Source: a virus. From it: a stretch of 44,803 bases of DNA. Location of the stretch: positions 1 through 44,803 of the IMG/VR virus record IMGVR_UViG_3300020401_001045; one strand, written 5' to 3'. Below, piece by piece: positions 44,119 to 44,803 of this stretch. The notes below the pieces were generated by a model. It was not told where the DNA came from. It was given only the letters and a program-made list of their open reading frames with translations, and made no database searches. The position numbers and the translations under genes were made by a program. Numbering within the stretch: the first letter of the stretch is position 1; each line of letters starts with the position of its first letter.

Positions 44119-44803
44119 TCGCCGGGTAAGTTTGTATCCCGAGCGTCAACTGAATATAACTTCTTTGCTTTGACCCATTTGAGCCAGCCTGCATAACTCA
44201 TCTTGTGTAGGCTGGATATGGCTAATTGACGTTTCCAAGCGGTTTCGTCAAGTTCCATAGTACGTGCTACCATAGGTGTACGTTTGAAAGGTATTGCCTG
44301 TACAATAGGCTCACCCATCTTTATCTCAGTTTTTTCTATTTTCTTTAACATTATGTTAATAGGACTTTGTGGAGCACCTAAGTCATGATCCATTAGTCCT
44401 GGTACTGCTTCCCAGTTACGTTCATGATAATACATTGGCAAATATAAAGTACTCCAACCAGGCTTGTTCCAAGTAAACCAAGGATTATCTAATTTTACTG
44501 CTCCACGAACTTTAAACTTGCCTTCCATAAACTGCCCTAACTGTCCATCAGGGTGAAATGCATCATTATATTGTTCATCACTGTATCTTGTGATTATGTG
44601 TTTTCCGTCCGGAGTAGGTTCAATAGTAATATCACACCAAGCAGGAATAACAAATCCCATGCTCATATAATCTGTAATGCCAGGACAGGCTCTAACTGTC
44701 TTATGATTATCTATATTATGTTCTGCCTTACCATCTTCAAAATAAGGACTCATCTTTTTAAACTTCTCTGGAAAAAATTTACCAGCAGGTTGTATAGGAG
44801 CAT
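44115..44803 (-). CDS. Conserved hypothetical protein (partial, N-terminus off window)
   Basis: The frame stays open to the right edge; residues before the ATG at 44753 read as protein (IQPAGKFFPEKFKK), so the true start lies beyond the window. GFVIPAWCDITIEPTPDGKH, NPWFTWNKPGWSTLYLPMYY and EIKMGEPIVQAIPFKRTPM resemble a family of phage/bacterial proteins of unknown function (DUF6065-like by memory). No active site is known. Convergent with phoH. Confidence 0.65.
   Translation of the reverse strand, partial: APIQPAGKFFPEKFKKMSPYFEDGKAEHNIDNHKTVRACPGITDYMSMGFVIPAWCDITIEPTPDGKHIITRYSDEQYNDAFHPDGQLGQFMEGKFKVRGAVKLDNPWFTWNKPGWSTLYLPMYYHERNWEAVPGLMDHDLGAPQSPINIMLKKIEKTEIKMGEPIVQAIPFKRTPMVARTMELDETAWKRQLAISSLHKMSYAGWLKWVKAKKLYSVDARDTNLPGD

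Noticed and set aside
1-44803. CRISPR arrays, tRNA or rRNA genes and insertion sequences
   Set aside because: No direct-repeat array, no cloverleaf-sized gap with tRNA features, and no transposase or terminal repeats were seen; intergenic gaps are all under 150 nt.

Overview
The window is a compact, AT-rich piece of a lytic phage genome. About 98% is coding, almost every gene is on the minus strand, and many neighbours share 1-20 nt or overlap through ATGA/TTGA/GTGA junctions. A family-B DNA polymerase with T4 gp43 motifs, a gp45-type sliding clamp, T4-type RNase H, DexA, a DsbA-like protein, PhoH and repeated NATAAATA late-promoter boxes mark it as a marine T4-like myovirus (the cyanophage/pelagiphage group). 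No photosynthesis gene is visible, so the host (SAR11-like alphaproteobacterium, picocyanobacterium or other) cannot be fixed from this window.

Layout, given in + coordinates (transcription mostly runs right to left). 1-2.6 kb: the start of a tail-fibre-type protein and small conserved proteins. 2.6-5.0 kb: a VWA/metallopeptidase-like protein and a MoxR-type AAA+ ATPase, each with its own sigma70-like promoter and separated by a terminator. 5.1-9.6 kb: a thermonuclease, RNase H, a 2OG-Fe(II) oxygenase and small proteins. 9.6-20.7 kb: an accessory region with QueE, FolE, a QueD-like T-fold protein and a large TGT/DpdA-like enzyme, plus a peroxiredoxin, several small membrane proteins, SGNH-like and HIT proteins, a phosphoribosyltransferase, a second 2OG oxygenase, a cupin-like protein and a glycosyltransferase. 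20.9-27.9 kb: clamp, SDR epimerase, MBD4-like DNA glycosylase, Nfu-type Fe-S scaffold, DexA, DNA polymerase, HAD phosphatase and DsbA. 28.0-34.9 kb: a late region in which several consecutive genes begin with a similar short peptide (M-K/R-L-x-E-I/F), including a nucleotidase/ParB-like fusion and a nucleotidyltransferase. 34.9-38.5 kb: a dnaJ-def-clpA proteostasis operon. 38.6-42.0 kb: a lysis and envelope cluster with a holin-like protein, an MscS-like protein, an overlapping i-spanin/o-spanin pair, two GH108 endolysin paralogues and an acyl-carrier-like protein. 42.0-43.3 kb: two conserved proteins. 43.4-44.1 kb: phoH, the only plus-strand gene. The window ends inside another minus-strand gene.

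How the genes work together. FolE, the QueD-like protein, QueE and the TGT/DpdA-like enzyme form a nearly complete route from GTP to a 7-deazaguanine base inserted into DNA, with no QueC in view. The product could therefore be a 7-carboxy-7-deazaguanine type, or preQ0 made with QueC from the host or from elsewhere in the phage. The Nfu scaffold could help mature the Fe-S enzyme QueE. Seven near-consensus sigma70 promoters, all with 17-bp spacers, mark likely early or middle units; two of them sit exactly one initiation distance from an ATG, which suggests leaderless mRNAs for RNase H and DnaJ. NATAAATA boxes mark the late units.
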